Positions 1 through 8,543 of a stretch of DNA of 64,000 bases are shown here, piece after piece. The position numbers and the translations under genes were made by a program. The first letter of the stretch is position 1. Each line of letters opens with the position of its first letter. Source of the stretch: Deltaproteobacteria bacterium (lineage in GTDB: Bacteria; Desulfobacterota; Binatia; UBA9968; JAJDTQ01); assembly GCA_028818755.1 (NCBI GenBank), contig JAPPNF010000183.1, forward strand, positions 1 to 64,000. Direction: 5' to 3'. The notes beneath the pieces are model-generated. The model did no database searches and was not told the DNA's origin. It saw only the letters and a list, made by a program, of their open reading frames with translations.

Positions 1-35
1 AGGAGTCCGTCGGAAATTTCCAGGGACAGCGAAAG

Positions 36-144
36 GTCCTTCGACTTCGCTCGGCAGACCTCGCTACGCTCAGGACGAACGGAGAAGGCAGACACAACCG
101 TTCGTCCTGAGCGTAGCGAGGTCTGCCGAGCGAAGTCGAAGGAC
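36..144. repeat. 47-bp perfect inverted repeat
   Basis: The left arm at 36-82 and the right arm at 98-144 are exact reverse complements over 47 bp, separated by a 15-bp spacer. The arms carry the TTCGACTTCGCTC / GAGCGAAGTCGAA core. A shorter relative with the same core lies at 61325-61392, which points to a dispersed palindromic repeat family. It sits just past the 3' end of the minus-strand gene at 180, so it may act as a bidirectional transcription stop or mRNA-stabilising hairpin. No T-run or coding potential is visible. Confidence 0.85.
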
Positions 145-179
145 GCCATCTCGCCCGGCGGCAATTGATCAGAGCTTCC

Positions 180-1169
180 TTAGATCTTGAACGCCTCGCG
201 GGTGTTGGCCGCGTACAGGCTCTCGACATCCACGGGATTCTTGATGACGCCCTGCTCCAGCAGGTAGGAGTGGAAGGTCTCCAGGGTCTTGCGGTTGCTC
301 TCGAAGCCGTAGGGCCAGTAGTCCTCGCCCATGAGATCCACCGTCTCCTCGTACTCGAACAGGTACCAGAGCTGGTGCGTGCGCAGCACGTTGGTGTCGT
401 AGATCTGCGACACGCACAGGTCCTTGGCTTGGCAGAACGCCTTGTAGAGGTTCTGGGTCACCCACGGGTGCGCTTCGTAGATCTCCCGGCGCACCACGAT
501 GCAGTGCATGATGGGGAACAGGCCAGTGCGGCGAAAGTAGTCCATCTCGGCCGCGCGGCAGTCCTCGAAGAGGCGCGTGATGCCGGGGGCGCGCCGCACG
601 AAGCAGGACGGCATCCGCGCCGACACCAGTGCGTCGATATCGCCCTTCTCCAGCATGTCGTCGAGGGTCCTCTCCTCCTCGGTGTCGATCTCCACCCCGG
701 CCGGGGCGTCGAACGGCACGCGGTCCTTGCGGCCGGGCTGCTCCACGCCGCCCTGGATCCAGTGGACGTCCCTGGCCTCCACGCCGAAGTCGTGCTGCAG
801 CATGCCGCGCACCCACACCGACGCGGTCATGGTGTACTCGGGCACGCCCACGCGCCGGCCCTTGAGATCCTCGGGCTTGCTGATACCCGATGCGGCGTTC
901 ACGAAGATGCAGCGGTGCCGGAACATGCGGGACGGGAACACCGGGATGGCGATGAACGGCTGGTGGCCGCGGGACGCGTCCACGTGGTAGGCGCCCATGG
1001 ACATCTCGGCGGCGTCGAACTCCTGGAAATGGAGCATGCGCCAGAAGATCTCCTCCACGGGCAGCGCCACGTAGTTCAAGTCTATGCCCTCGGGCTTCAC
1101 GAGCCCATCCTTGAGGGCCCGGGTGCGGTCGTAGTCCTCACACGCGAGCGTCAGTTCGATGTTTGCCAT
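180..1169 (-). CDS. Substrate-binding-like protein of the 4,5-dihydroxyphthalate decarboxylase type
   Basis: 329 aa beginning MANIELTLACEDYDRT, a pattern I recognise from proteins annotated as 4,5-dihydroxyphthalate decarboxylase or NMT1/THI5-like periplasmic-binding folds. No signal peptide is visible, so it is either a cytoplasmic enzyme of this fold or a binding protein without a standard export signal. The ATG at 1167-1169 has a GGGGAG Shine-Dalgarno. It is the last gene of a minus-strand operon, 8 bp after the aminotransferase stop, behind a KDPG-type aldolase and an SDR. The setting suggests breakdown of a small carboxylic acid or sugar acid. The family assignment is fairly safe; the substrate is unknown. 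Confidence 0.7.
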   Translation of the reverse strand: MANIELTLACEDYDRTRALKDGLVKPEGIDLNYVALPVEEIFWRMLHFQEFDAAEMSMGAYHVDASRGHQPFIAIPVFPSRMFRHRCIFVNAASGISKPEDLKGRRVGVPEYTMTASVWVRGMLQHDFGVEARDVHWIQGGVEQPGRKDRVPFDAPAGVEIDTEEERTLDDMLEKGDIDALVSARMPSCFVRRAPGITRLFEDCRAAEMDYFRRTGLFPIMHCIVVRREIYEAHPWVTQNLYKAFCQAKDLCVSQIYDTNVLRTHQLWYLFEYEETVDLMGEDYWPYGFESNRKTLETFHSYLLEQGVIKNPVDVESLYAANTREAFKI

Positions 1170-1177
1170 AACTCCCC

Positions 1178-2353
1178 TTACAGTTTCGCGAGGCTGGCCT
1201 CCATGCGGTCCATGGCTTCGTCGATGTTCTCGTACGAATTCGAGTACGCCAGCCTTATGTATCCCTCACCGTAGCGGCCGAAGGCGCTGCCGGGCACGGT
1301 GGCGACGTAGGCATCTTCCAGGAGGTGCATGGACACGTCCTCGGACGACCGCCCCAACGCCCGGATGGAGGGGAACGCGTAGAAGGCGCCCTCGGGCACC
1401 GCGCACTCGATTCCCTCCATGGCCCTGAGCCGGCGCAGGATGAGCTCCCGGCGCCGGGCGAACTCGTCGCGCATCTCGCGCACGCAGTCCTGCGGCCCGT
1501 CGTAGGCGGCCGCGGCGCCGTACTGGCCGAACGACGTGGCGCACAGCACCGTGTACTGGTGCACGCGGATGAGCACGTCCATGAGCGGACGGGGCGCGGC
1601 GATGTATCCCAGCCGCCAGCCGGTCATGGAGTAGCTCTTGGAGAAGCCGTTCACCACCAGCGTGCGCTCGCGCATTCCCGGCAGGGTGCCGATGCTGTGG
1701 TGCACGGCGCCGTCGTACACCAGCTTCTCGTAGATCTCGTCCGACAGCACCAGCAGGTCGTGCTCCCGCGCCAGCGCCGCCAAGGACTCCAGATGGCCGC
1801 GGTCGAGCACCGCGCCGGTGGGGTTGTGGGGGCTCATGACCACCATCATGCGCGTGCGCGGCGTCACCAGTCGGGCCACGTCGTCGGGGTCCATGCGGAA
1901 GTCCTTCTCCGCCCGCAACGGCACGCTCACCGGCACGCCTCCGCCCAGCGTGATGCAATGGAAGTAGTTGAGCCACGAGGGGTCCGGCACCAGCACCTCG
2001 TCGCCCTCGTCGATGAACGCCATGACCGCCATGAAGACCGCCTCGTTGGCGCCGATGGTGACCGCGATCTCGCCCTTCTCGTCGAAGTCTAGGCCGTTGT
2101 CCGAGCGCAGCTTGGCGGCGATGGCGCGGGTGACTTCCGGGACCCCGTAGTTGGAGGTGTAGTGGACCTTGCCCTCATCCAACGCGCGCTGGGCGGCGGC
2201 TTTGATGTGAGCGGGCGTGTCGAAGTCGGGGCGGCCGATCTCCAGGTGGATGACCGGCTTTCCTTCTCCCTCGAGATCCCATGCCCGGCCCATCATCTTC
2301 CGGATGCCGGAGAACGGCACGCCCTCCATCCGCTGTGCTTGCCGAGTCTTCAT
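1178..2353 (-). CDS. PLP-dependent class I/II aminotransferase (aspartate aminotransferase-like)
   Basis: 391 aa, a normal length for fold-type I aminotransferases of the AspB/AspC group. Visible marks are SPHNPTG (174-180), the cofactor Asp and Tyr in SDEIY (204-208), the Schiff-base lysine K239 in NGFSKSYSMTGWR, and the Arg of the MTGWRLGY element. It should move an amino group between an amino acid and a 2-oxo acid in the cytoplasm. It lies 44 bp downstream of the KDPG-type aldolase and 8 bp before the dihydroxyphthalate-decarboxylase-like gene, all probably one transcript. The neighbours suggest the amino acceptor could be a 2-oxo acid made by the aldolase; that is inference. Confidence 0.85.
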   Translation of the reverse strand: MKTRQAQRMEGVPFSGIRKMMGRAWDLEGEGKPVIHLEIGRPDFDTPAHIKAAAQRALDEGKVHYTSNYGVPEVTRAIAAKLRSDNGLDFDEKGEIAVTIGANEAVFMAVMAFIDEGDEVLVPDPSWLNYFHCITLGGGVPVSVPLRAEKDFRMDPDDVARLVTPRTRMMVVMSPHNPTGAVLDRGHLESLAALAREHDLLVLSDEIYEKLVYDGAVHHSIGTLPGMRERTLVVNGFSKSYSMTGWRLGYIAAPRPLMDVLIRVHQYTVLCATSFGQYGAAAAYDGPQDCVREMRDEFARRRELILRRLRAMEGIECAVPEGAFYAFPSIRALGRSSEDVSMHLLEDAYVATVPGSAFGRYGEGYIRLAYSNSYENIDEAMDRMEASLAKL

Positions 2354-2397
2354 TCCATGTTACGTGTCAAAGGCAAGGTACCCGCCCGAAGCTGCCC

Positions 2398-3048
2398 TCA
2401 GGAAGCAACCGTGGCGAGCGCGTCTTCCACCAGCGCCACGAACTCCCCGGCCTTCGCCACAAGGCCGTCGTGACCTTCCCGACCCAGCACGTCGGCCAGA
2501 AACGCGCTGCCCAGCACGATGCCTGTCACCCCCAGGGTGGCGTACTCGGCGACGTTGTCCTTGTTGACGCCCCCCGAGACCATGAACCGGGCGTCGGGGA
2601 ACGGGCCCAGCATCTGCCTGATGAAGTGCGGTCCGCCGACACAGTCCGCGGGGAAGATCTTCACGAGGTCGGCGCCGGCGCGCAACGCCTGCACGACCTC
2701 GGTAGGGGTCGCGCCCGCGGGGATGGAGGCCACGCCGGCCTCGCGGCAGAGCGGCACCAGGTCCAACTCCAGGCTCGGCGAAACGATGAAACGCGCTCCC
2801 GCCTCGATGCCGGTGCGCGCCTGTTCCTCGGAAAGCACGGTGCCCGCGCCGACGAGCACCTCTCCTTCCCCGGCCAGCGTGCGGATCACCTCCGCGGCGC
2901 CGGGGACGCTGAAGGTCACCTCGACAAACCGCACCCCGGCCTCGCCCACGGCCCGGGCGGTGGCCAGCGCTTCCTCGGCGGTCCTGGAACGAATCACCGC
3001 CACCAGCCGATGAGCCTGCATGGCGGTCATCAACTCCGTCTTGGTCAT
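2398..3048 (-). CDS. eda: 2-keto-3-deoxy-6-phosphogluconate / 4-hydroxy-2-oxoglutarate aldolase (KDPG aldolase family)
   Basis: 216 aa from the ATG at 3048, which has a GAGAGAG purine run upstream; a longer open frame exists but lacks family similarity. Class I aldolase marks are AVIR near residue 20, E43 in VEVTFS, GAGTV (67-71), SPSLE, and the Schiff-base lysine K130 in DLVKIFPAD, followed by MVSGGV. The family cleaves KDPG or related 2-keto-3-deoxy acids to pyruvate plus an aldehyde. It sits 35 bp after an SDR dehydrogenase and before an aminotransferase, consistent with a sugar-acid degradation operon. The true substrate may be non-phosphorylated. Confidence 0.88.
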   Translation of the reverse strand: MTKTELMTAMQAHRLVAVIRSRTAEEALATARAVGEAGVRFVEVTFSVPGAAEVIRTLAGEGEVLVGAGTVLSEEQARTGIEAGARFIVSPSLELDLVPLCREAGVASIPAGATPTEVVQALRAGADLVKIFPADCVGGPHFIRQMLGPFPDARFMVSGGVNKDNVAEYATLGVTGIVLGSAFLADVLGREGHDGLVAKAGEFVALVEDALATVAS

Positions 3049-3083
3049 GGCAAGTCTCTCTCGCTTGCTGCAGCTTGAGGGAA

Positions 3084-3851
3084 CTAGCTCAGGCTCAGGC
3101 CGCCGTCCACCAGCAGGGTCTGTCCGGTGACGAAGTCGCCGCCGGTGATCAGGCCCAGGATGGCGCCCGCCACCTCTTCCGGCTTCCCCACCCGCTTCAG
3201 CGGGTAGTTGGCGGAGGCACGATCGATGACGCCGTCGTAGTCGGCGCCGTAGTGGTCGCGCATCCACTGGGTGTCGGTGAACGCGGGCGCCACGGCGTTG
3301 ACCCGGATCTCGGGCCCCAGGGCCACGGCAAGGCCGCGGGTCATGTAGATGAGCCCGGCCTTGGCGGTGCCGTAGGCGAGCGACGACATGGTGGAGGGCG
3401 CGATGACACCGGAGATAGACGAGACGTTGACGATCATGCCTCCGGTGGCCTTCAGGTGCGGCGCCGCGGCGCGGGCGCAGCGGTACGCGCCCTTGACGTT
3501 TACGTCCAGGGTCATGTCCCAGATCTCGTCCGTCAACGCCTCCATGTCCGTGATCGGCACCCAGCGGGTGATGCCGGCGTTGTTCACCAGGATGTCCAGG
3601 CGCCCGAAGTGCTCGACCGTCTGCCGTACCATGTTGCGGACGTGGTCGTCGTCCTTCACGTCGCCGTGTATGCACAAGGCATCGGCGCCCAGCTCCCGTG
3701 CCTCCGCTGCCAGGGTCTCCGCCTTTTCGCGGGCCGAACGGTAGTTGATCGCTACCCCCGCGGCACCGGCTCGGGCGAGCTCCAGGACGGTCGCGCGGCC
3801 GATGCCGGTTGCCGCTCCGGTGACGAGGGCGATGCGTTCAGCAAGAATCAT
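3084..3851 (-). CDS. SDR-family NAD(P)-dependent oxidoreductase
   Basis: 255 aa, the classical short-chain dehydrogenase length. The Rossmann motif TGAATGIG is at 11-18, NNAG at 90-93, the catalytic Ser at 144/145 in VSSISG, and Tyr160/Lys164 in YGTAK. The C-terminus ends in the typical TLLVDGGLS. It looks FabG-like, but its position as first gene of a catabolic operon (KDPG-type aldolase, aminotransferase, dihydroxyphthalate-decarboxylase-like protein) argues for a sugar or hydroxy-acid dehydrogenase rather than fatty-acid synthesis. Upstream (3852-4025) there is no gene; the operon promoter should lie there. Confidence 0.88.
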   Translation of the reverse strand: MILAERIALVTGAATGIGRATVLELARAGAAGVAINYRSAREKAETLAAEARELGADALCIHGDVKDDDHVRNMVRQTVEHFGRLDILVNNAGITRWVPITDMEALTDEIWDMTLDVNVKGAYRCARAAAPHLKATGGMIVNVSSISGVIAPSTMSSLAYGTAKAGLIYMTRGLAVALGPEIRVNAVAPAFTDTQWMRDHYGADYDGVIDRASANYPLKRVGKPEEVAGAILGLITGGDFVTGQTLLVDGGLSLS

Positions 3852-4025
3852 GTTTATTTCTTGATTTGGCCCATGGACAGTAGCAAGACTGGTGGAGTGC
3901 TTGGCATGATCAAAGGGGAAGCAGCGATCGCTATGTCCTTCTTGGGACTTTGATCAATGCGTGTCCCAAGACCACACCACGAAACAGGCGGAAACGTCAC
4001 GGAAAAGCATGGAGTTATCAAGCGA

Positions 4026-4640
4026 CTATTCCTTCTTGCACAAAAGAAGAACTTTGTATGGCGGCATGTTGTTGTGCGGCGTACCCTGACCCTCGACGCC
4101 GGTCTTTTGTTTTAGGTCGAAAATGTTTAGCTCGGCGTCGCGGTAAATGTCGCTTCCGGTGATTTTCCCGGGCCTACCGCGGCCCTGCCCCCATACCAAA
4201 CTATGGGCGTGCGGTGCCAGTTCGTTTCCTATCAGCTTGTGCGTTCGGTTCCCGCCTTCTTCTCCAACCACTAGCGCTTTCACCTGGTGTCCATATTCGT
4301 CGTGCTCCGTGTGGCGCCCAGCACCAACGATAAATCGTCCAGCACCTTCATGATAGTCATCCCAACCGTCTGGACAACTCTTGAGATCAAAGGCAACCAC
4401 AGCTCGATGTGGCAATACGTTGGCATCGCCTGGCAGACCGCGTTCGCCTTGCGGACCCTTCAGAGATTCGGCGATCTTGGGGTCTCTTAACTGCTCCTTT
4501 GTTAGGCCACCTAGCATCCGAACCAACCCTCCTCCGGAAGCCCATCCACCGAGACCAACCAGCCCAGCCACAGCGATTGCCGCCACAATGGATGTAACGA
4601 GTTGTTTCGCGTCTACAACTGACCTTTTTTCTCGAATCAT
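4026..4640 (-). CDS. Membrane-anchored protein with short collagen-like stretch and tail-collar-like C-terminus
   Basis: 204 aa. One transmembrane helix spans about 13-31. A short collagen-like run GPQGERGLPGD (62-72) follows. The rest resembles phage tail-collar or tail-fibre tips: CPDGW (89-93), GRFIVGAG (101-108), HAHSL (144-148), and HNNMPPYKVLLLCKKE at the end. The DNA is clearly less GC-rich than its neighbours and no good Shine-Dalgarno precedes the ATG, both signs of foreign origin. It lies between two catabolic operons with no other phage gene nearby. A surface-displayed trimeric adhesin-like fibre is a plausible role; the function is unknown. Confidence 0.6.
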   Translation of the reverse strand: MIREKRSVVDAKQLVTSIVAAIAVAGLVGLGGWASGGGLVRMLGGLTKEQLRDPKIAESLKGPQGERGLPGDANVLPHRAVVAFDLKSCPDGWDDYHEGAGRFIVGAGRHTEHDEYGHQVKALVVGEEGGNRTHKLIGNELAPHAHSLVWGQGRGRPGKITGSDIYRDAELNIFDLKQKTGVEGQGTPHNNMPPYKVLLLCKKE

Positions 4641-4683
4641 TTTGACAATACCTCGACAGAACGGCCAAGGCCCCTTAAAAACG

Positions 4684-6408
4684 CTAGCCGTATCCTCGCA
4701 ACCCGGCCGTCGCGGTTTCGTCGATCACCCACTGCTCGGGCAGCCGCACCTTCTCGTCGTCGCGTCCGGTGTAGCGCACCACCACGCCGTAGTCGCGCTC
4801 GGCGGCTTCCGGGGTGATGTAGCCGTAGACGACATCCGCGCGGACGCGTTCGGGGTCGCGCCGGAAGGCTTCGCCGTAGCCGCCTCCGCCGGGATGGTTC
4901 AGCTGGACGCTGCGGTCGCCTCCGAGATGGGTCTGCGCCTTGGGGTTGGGACGCTCGCCGCCGTCGAGGATGAACTCGCCGGGGAGGCCCGGGCCGCCCC
5001 CCATGATCCCGGGCGCGGCATAACGGGTGCGGTCGAGGATGCCGTTGACGCTCCACTGGCCGCGGGCGCGGTTGGCGAACTCGGTGAACTGGCCGAGGCC
5101 GCCGCGCCAGGTGCCGGCTCCGCCGGAGTCCACCCGCAGCTCGCGCCGGCGCATGACCAGCGGCGACAGGCTCTCGATGACCTCGGCGGGCACGCCCGCG
5201 ACGCCGCTGGGGAAACCCACCGCGCTGAGGCCGTCCTTGGTGGGGCGGGCGCCGGTGCCGCCCACCTGGAAGACCGTGAGGTTGAACGCCGGGTCCTGGC
5301 CGCGCCACACGCTGAGCCAGATGGGGTCCGCGCTGGGCGCCATGAGCTTCCCCGGAAGCGCCTTGGCCAGCGCCGTGAACACCGCGGTGGGCACGAAGTG
5401 GCCCACGGTCTGGCGCGCCGCCACCGGCGCCGGCTCGTTGGCGTTCAGGATGGAGCCCGCCGGCGCGCTCACGTGAACCGGCCGGAAACTGCCCTCGTTG
5501 TGAGGCACGTCCGGATAGATGGCCGCCTTGGCCGCGAAGCTGGCATAGGCGTGGGTATAGTTCATCACCACGTTGATGCCGCGGTGGCTTTGCGGCGACG
5601 AGCCGGTGAAGTCGATGAAGATCTCGTCCCCGCGCACCGCGAGCTTTGTCTTGATGAAGATCGGCTCCTCGAAGCCGTCGCTCCAGGTCTCCCCTTCCCA
5701 CTCGCCGTCATCGAGCTCGGCGATGGCCGCGCGCACCGCCTTCTCCGAGCGGCTGATGATCTCCTCGGCGACGGGGTCGAAGCTGTCGAGGCCGAACTCG
5801 TCCATGGTCTCGATGAGTGCCCGGCCGCCGGCGTCGTTGCACGCGGACTGGGCGTAGAAGTCGCTCACCACCTCGTGGGGAAGCCTCACGTTGGCGCGGA
5901 TCATCTTGAGCAGAATCGGGTCGGGCTCGCCCGCGTGGAACAGCTTCATGATGGGGATGCGCAGCCCCTCCTCGTAGACCTCCCGCGCCTCGGCCGAGAG
6001 GATGCGCCCGCCGATGTCCGCGGCGTGGCAAGTGTTGGCGAAGAAGGCGACGAGTTGACCGGCCCGGAAGATCGGCGTGGTGATGGTGATGTCGTTGACG
6101 TGGCCCGCGGTCTGCCAGGGGTCGTTGGTGATGAGCACGTCGCCCGGCACCAGCGTTTCCGCGGGGAACTCCCGAAGGAAGTGCCCCATGGACGTGGCCA
6201 TGGCGTTGATGTGGCCCGGCGTGCCGCTCACCGACTGGGCCACCATGCGGCCCTTGGTGTCGAAGAGGCCGCAGGCCAGGTCCTGGCTCTCCCGCACGAT
6301 GGTGCTGAAGGCCGTGCGCATGAGCGCGTCCTGCTGCTCGTTGGCCACCGACAGGAGCCGGTTCCAGATGACCTCGAGGGTCACGGGATCGATGACGTCT
6401 TTGCTCAT
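4684..6408 (-). CDS. hyuB: Hydantoinase B / oxoprolinase family protein (HyuB)
   Basis: 574 aa, the usual length for the hydantoinase B subunit, starting at an ATG with a CGGAG Shine-Dalgarno. Recognisable elements are the N-terminal DPVTLEVIWNRL, VSGTPGHINAM, VLITNDPW, GGTGARPTKDG (acidic/Gly-rich core), VDSGGAGTWRGG, and the late HPGGGGYG. With HyuA it forms the ATP-dependent N-methylhydantoinase / acetone carboxylase / 5-oxoprolinase type of complex that opens or carboxylates small substrates. It is 31 bp downstream of hyuA and belongs to an LLM-hyuA-hyuB operon. The substrate cannot be read from sequence. Confidence 0.9.
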   Translation of the reverse strand: MSKDVIDPVTLEVIWNRLLSVANEQQDALMRTAFSTIVRESQDLACGLFDTKGRMVAQSVSGTPGHINAMATSMGHFLREFPAETLVPGDVLITNDPWQTAGHVNDITITTPIFRAGQLVAFFANTCHAADIGGRILSAEAREVYEEGLRIPIMKLFHAGEPDPILLKMIRANVRLPHEVVSDFYAQSACNDAGGRALIETMDEFGLDSFDPVAEEIISRSEKAVRAAIAELDDGEWEGETWSDGFEEPIFIKTKLAVRGDEIFIDFTGSSPQSHRGINVVMNYTHAYASFAAKAAIYPDVPHNEGSFRPVHVSAPAGSILNANEPAPVAARQTVGHFVPTAVFTALAKALPGKLMAPSADPIWLSVWRGQDPAFNLTVFQVGGTGARPTKDGLSAVGFPSGVAGVPAEVIESLSPLVMRRRELRVDSGGAGTWRGGLGQFTEFANRARGQWSVNGILDRTRYAAPGIMGGGPGLPGEFILDGGERPNPKAQTHLGGDRSVQLNHPGGGGYGEAFRRDPERVRADVVYGYITPEAAERDYGVVVRYTGRDDEKVRLPEQWVIDETATAGLRGYG

Positions 6409-6439
6409 GAGAGAACTCCGTGCATCGGAGGGTGCCGAA

Positions 6440-8524
6440 TCAGGCGTGCTGACCGTATTCGAACTCTACGATCACGTTCAGATAATCGTCAACCCGGGCG
6501 CGGCTGCGGGCGGTCACCACCAGGGTGGACTCCCGCTCCTCCACGATGGCGGGGCCCGGGAAGGTCATGCCCGGCGTCAGCGCGTAGCGGTCGTAGACCG
6601 CGGTCTCGACAAACTTGCCCCGGCCCGCCGAATACACCGGGCGCGTACCCTTCCGAGCCTTGGCTCCGTCCACCTTACGGCCCTGGGTGGAGAAATTGAG
6701 CGGCTGCTCCGGCCCCCGCGCCACCACGCGCCAGTTGATCACCTCCACCACCACGTCCGGGACGGTGCGGCCGTACATGTGCTCATAGGTGCGCTCGAAG
6801 GCCTCGGTGATGGCGGCGAGATGGCCTGCGTCCAGCACCCCGTCCGGGATGGGCACCGACACCTCGTGGCCCTGGCCGGTGTAGCGCATGTCCGCGGTGC
6901 GCTCGTAGACGATCTCGCCCGAGCCGAGCCCCGACTGTTCCAGGATGGCCCGTCCCTCGGCGCACATTTCGTCGAACATCCCGTTGACGAAGGACCAGTC
7001 CAGCTCGTCCAGGAGGCTGTAGGCGCTGCGCACGAAGTCGAAGGCCAGCGGCGCCGCCAGGAGCCCGAAGGTCGACCCCACCCCTGCCCCCATGGGCGAG
7101 ATCAGCGTGGGCAGGCGCAGCAACTCGGCGACGTGACCGCCGTGCACCGGCCCGGCGCCGCCGAAGGCGTACATGGGCAGCTCCCGCGGGTCCTTGCCGC
7201 GTTCCCCGAGGTGTGCACGGGCGGCGTTGGCCATGTTCTCGTTGACGATCTGGTGGATGCCCCAGGCCACTTCCTCCACGCGCATGTCGAGCTTGCCGGC
7301 CACCGCGCCAAGGGCCTGCCTTGCCGCGTCCACGTCGAGCTTCATCTCCCCGCCGAGAAAATAGTCCGGGTCGAAGTAGCCCAGGATCAGGTTGGCGTCG
7401 GTGACCGTGGCGCCGGTGCCGCCGCGGCCGTAGCAGGCCGGCCCCGGCTCGGCGCCGGCGCTGTCGGGCCCCACCTTGAGAAGGCCCAGGGCGTCCACCC
7501 GGGCGATGCTGCCGCCGCCGGCGCCGATCTCGATCATGTCGATGACCGGGATCTTGATGGGCAGGCCGCTGCCCTTGCGGAAGCGGTAGATCCGGTCCAC
7601 CTCGAACTCCCGCGCCTTCAGCGGATAGCCGTTCTCCACCGCGCAGAGCTTGGCGGTGGTGCCGCCCATGTCGAAGGAGAGGAGATCGGGATAGCCCGCG
7701 CGCTGCCCCAGCGCGGCTGCCGCCAGCGCTCCCGCCGCCGGCCCCGATTCCAGCATCCGCACCGGGAAGCGGGCGGCCGTCTCGGGCGTGCCGATGCCGC
7801 CGCTGGAGAGCATCACGAAGAAGCTGCCGCTGAAACGCAGGCCGTCCAGCCGTTGCTGAAGTTCCTGCAGGTAGGCGGCCACGCGCTCCTGCACGTAGAC
7901 GTTGGCCGCGGTGGTGCTGGTGCGCTGGAACTCGCGGATCTCGGGCACCACGTCGGCGCTGACCGACACGCGGATGTCCGGCGCCACCTCGGCAATGAGC
8001 TCCTGGGTGCGGCGCTCGTGGGCTGGGTTGCGGAAGCTGTTGAGATAGCACACCGCCACCGCCCGCACCCCCTTGTCCCAAAGCTCGGCCACCAGGCCGC
8101 GCACGAAGTCCTCGTCCAGCGGCGTCAGCACGTTGCCGTCCGCGGCCACGCGTTCGGGCACATCGAAACGGAGGTAGCGCGGCACCAGGGGCTTGGGAAA
8201 CTCGAGATCCAGGTCGTAGAGCTCGTAGCGGTGCTCGCGGCCGATCTCCAGGGCGTCGCGGAACCCTTCGGTGGTGAGAAGCGCGGTCATGGCGCCCTTG
8301 CGCTCGATCAGGGCGTTGGTGACCAGCGTGGTGCCGTGCACCACGGTGCCCGTCTGGACGCGGTCCACGATGCCGGCCTCCAGCCCCTCGCGCATGGCGG
8401 TTTCCACCGCCACGCTCGGGTCGCCGTGGGTGGTCAGGGTCTTGCCGATGAAGGAGGTGCCGTCATCCGCCACCAGCAGCAGATCCGTGAAGGTTCCGCC
8501 TATGTCAACGCCGACACGGTACAT
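6440..8524 (-). CDS. hyuA: Hydantoinase A / oxoprolinase family protein (HyuA)
   Basis: 694 aa from the ATG at 8524; the frame is open further upstream, but the family N-terminus MYRVGVDIGGTFTDLL starts here. It carries the ASKHA nucleotide-binding elements: DIGGTFTD at the N-terminus, LLSFDMGGTTAKLC in the middle, EIGAGGGSIARVD, and AFGGAGPVHG. The subunit uses ATP to activate the substrate together with HyuB. The length matches the family. It begins 19 bp after the stop of the LLM oxidoreductase, so the three genes are almost certainly co-transcribed. No obvious Shine-Dalgarno is seen, which fits translational coupling. Confidence 0.9.
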   Translation of the reverse strand: MYRVGVDIGGTFTDLLLVADDGTSFIGKTLTTHGDPSVAVETAMREGLEAGIVDRVQTGTVVHGTTLVTNALIERKGAMTALLTTEGFRDALEIGREHRYELYDLDLEFPKPLVPRYLRFDVPERVAADGNVLTPLDEDFVRGLVAELWDKGVRAVAVCYLNSFRNPAHERRTQELIAEVAPDIRVSVSADVVPEIREFQRTSTTAANVYVQERVAAYLQELQQRLDGLRFSGSFFVMLSSGGIGTPETAARFPVRMLESGPAAGALAAAALGQRAGYPDLLSFDMGGTTAKLCAVENGYPLKAREFEVDRIYRFRKGSGLPIKIPVIDMIEIGAGGGSIARVDALGLLKVGPDSAGAEPGPACYGRGGTGATVTDANLILGYFDPDYFLGGEMKLDVDAARQALGAVAGKLDMRVEEVAWGIHQIVNENMANAARAHLGERGKDPRELPMYAFGGAGPVHGGHVAELLRLPTLISPMGAGVGSTFGLLAAPLAFDFVRSAYSLLDELDWSFVNGMFDEMCAEGRAILEQSGLGSGEIVYERTADMRYTGQGHEVSVPIPDGVLDAGHLAAITEAFERTYEHMYGRTVPDVVVEVINWRVVARGPEQPLNFSTQGRKVDGAKARKGTRPVYSAGRGKFVETAVYDRYALTPGMTFPGPAIVEERESTLVVTARSRARVDDYLNVIVEFEYGQHA

Positions 8525-8543
8525 GGAGGCCGGACAACCGCCG

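Noticed and set aside
4381-6699. Long plus-strand open frame opposite hyuB
   Set aside because: Low-complexity His/Arg/Ala-rich translation, no family, and it lies opposite a clear conserved gene; typical antisense frame in GC-rich DNA.
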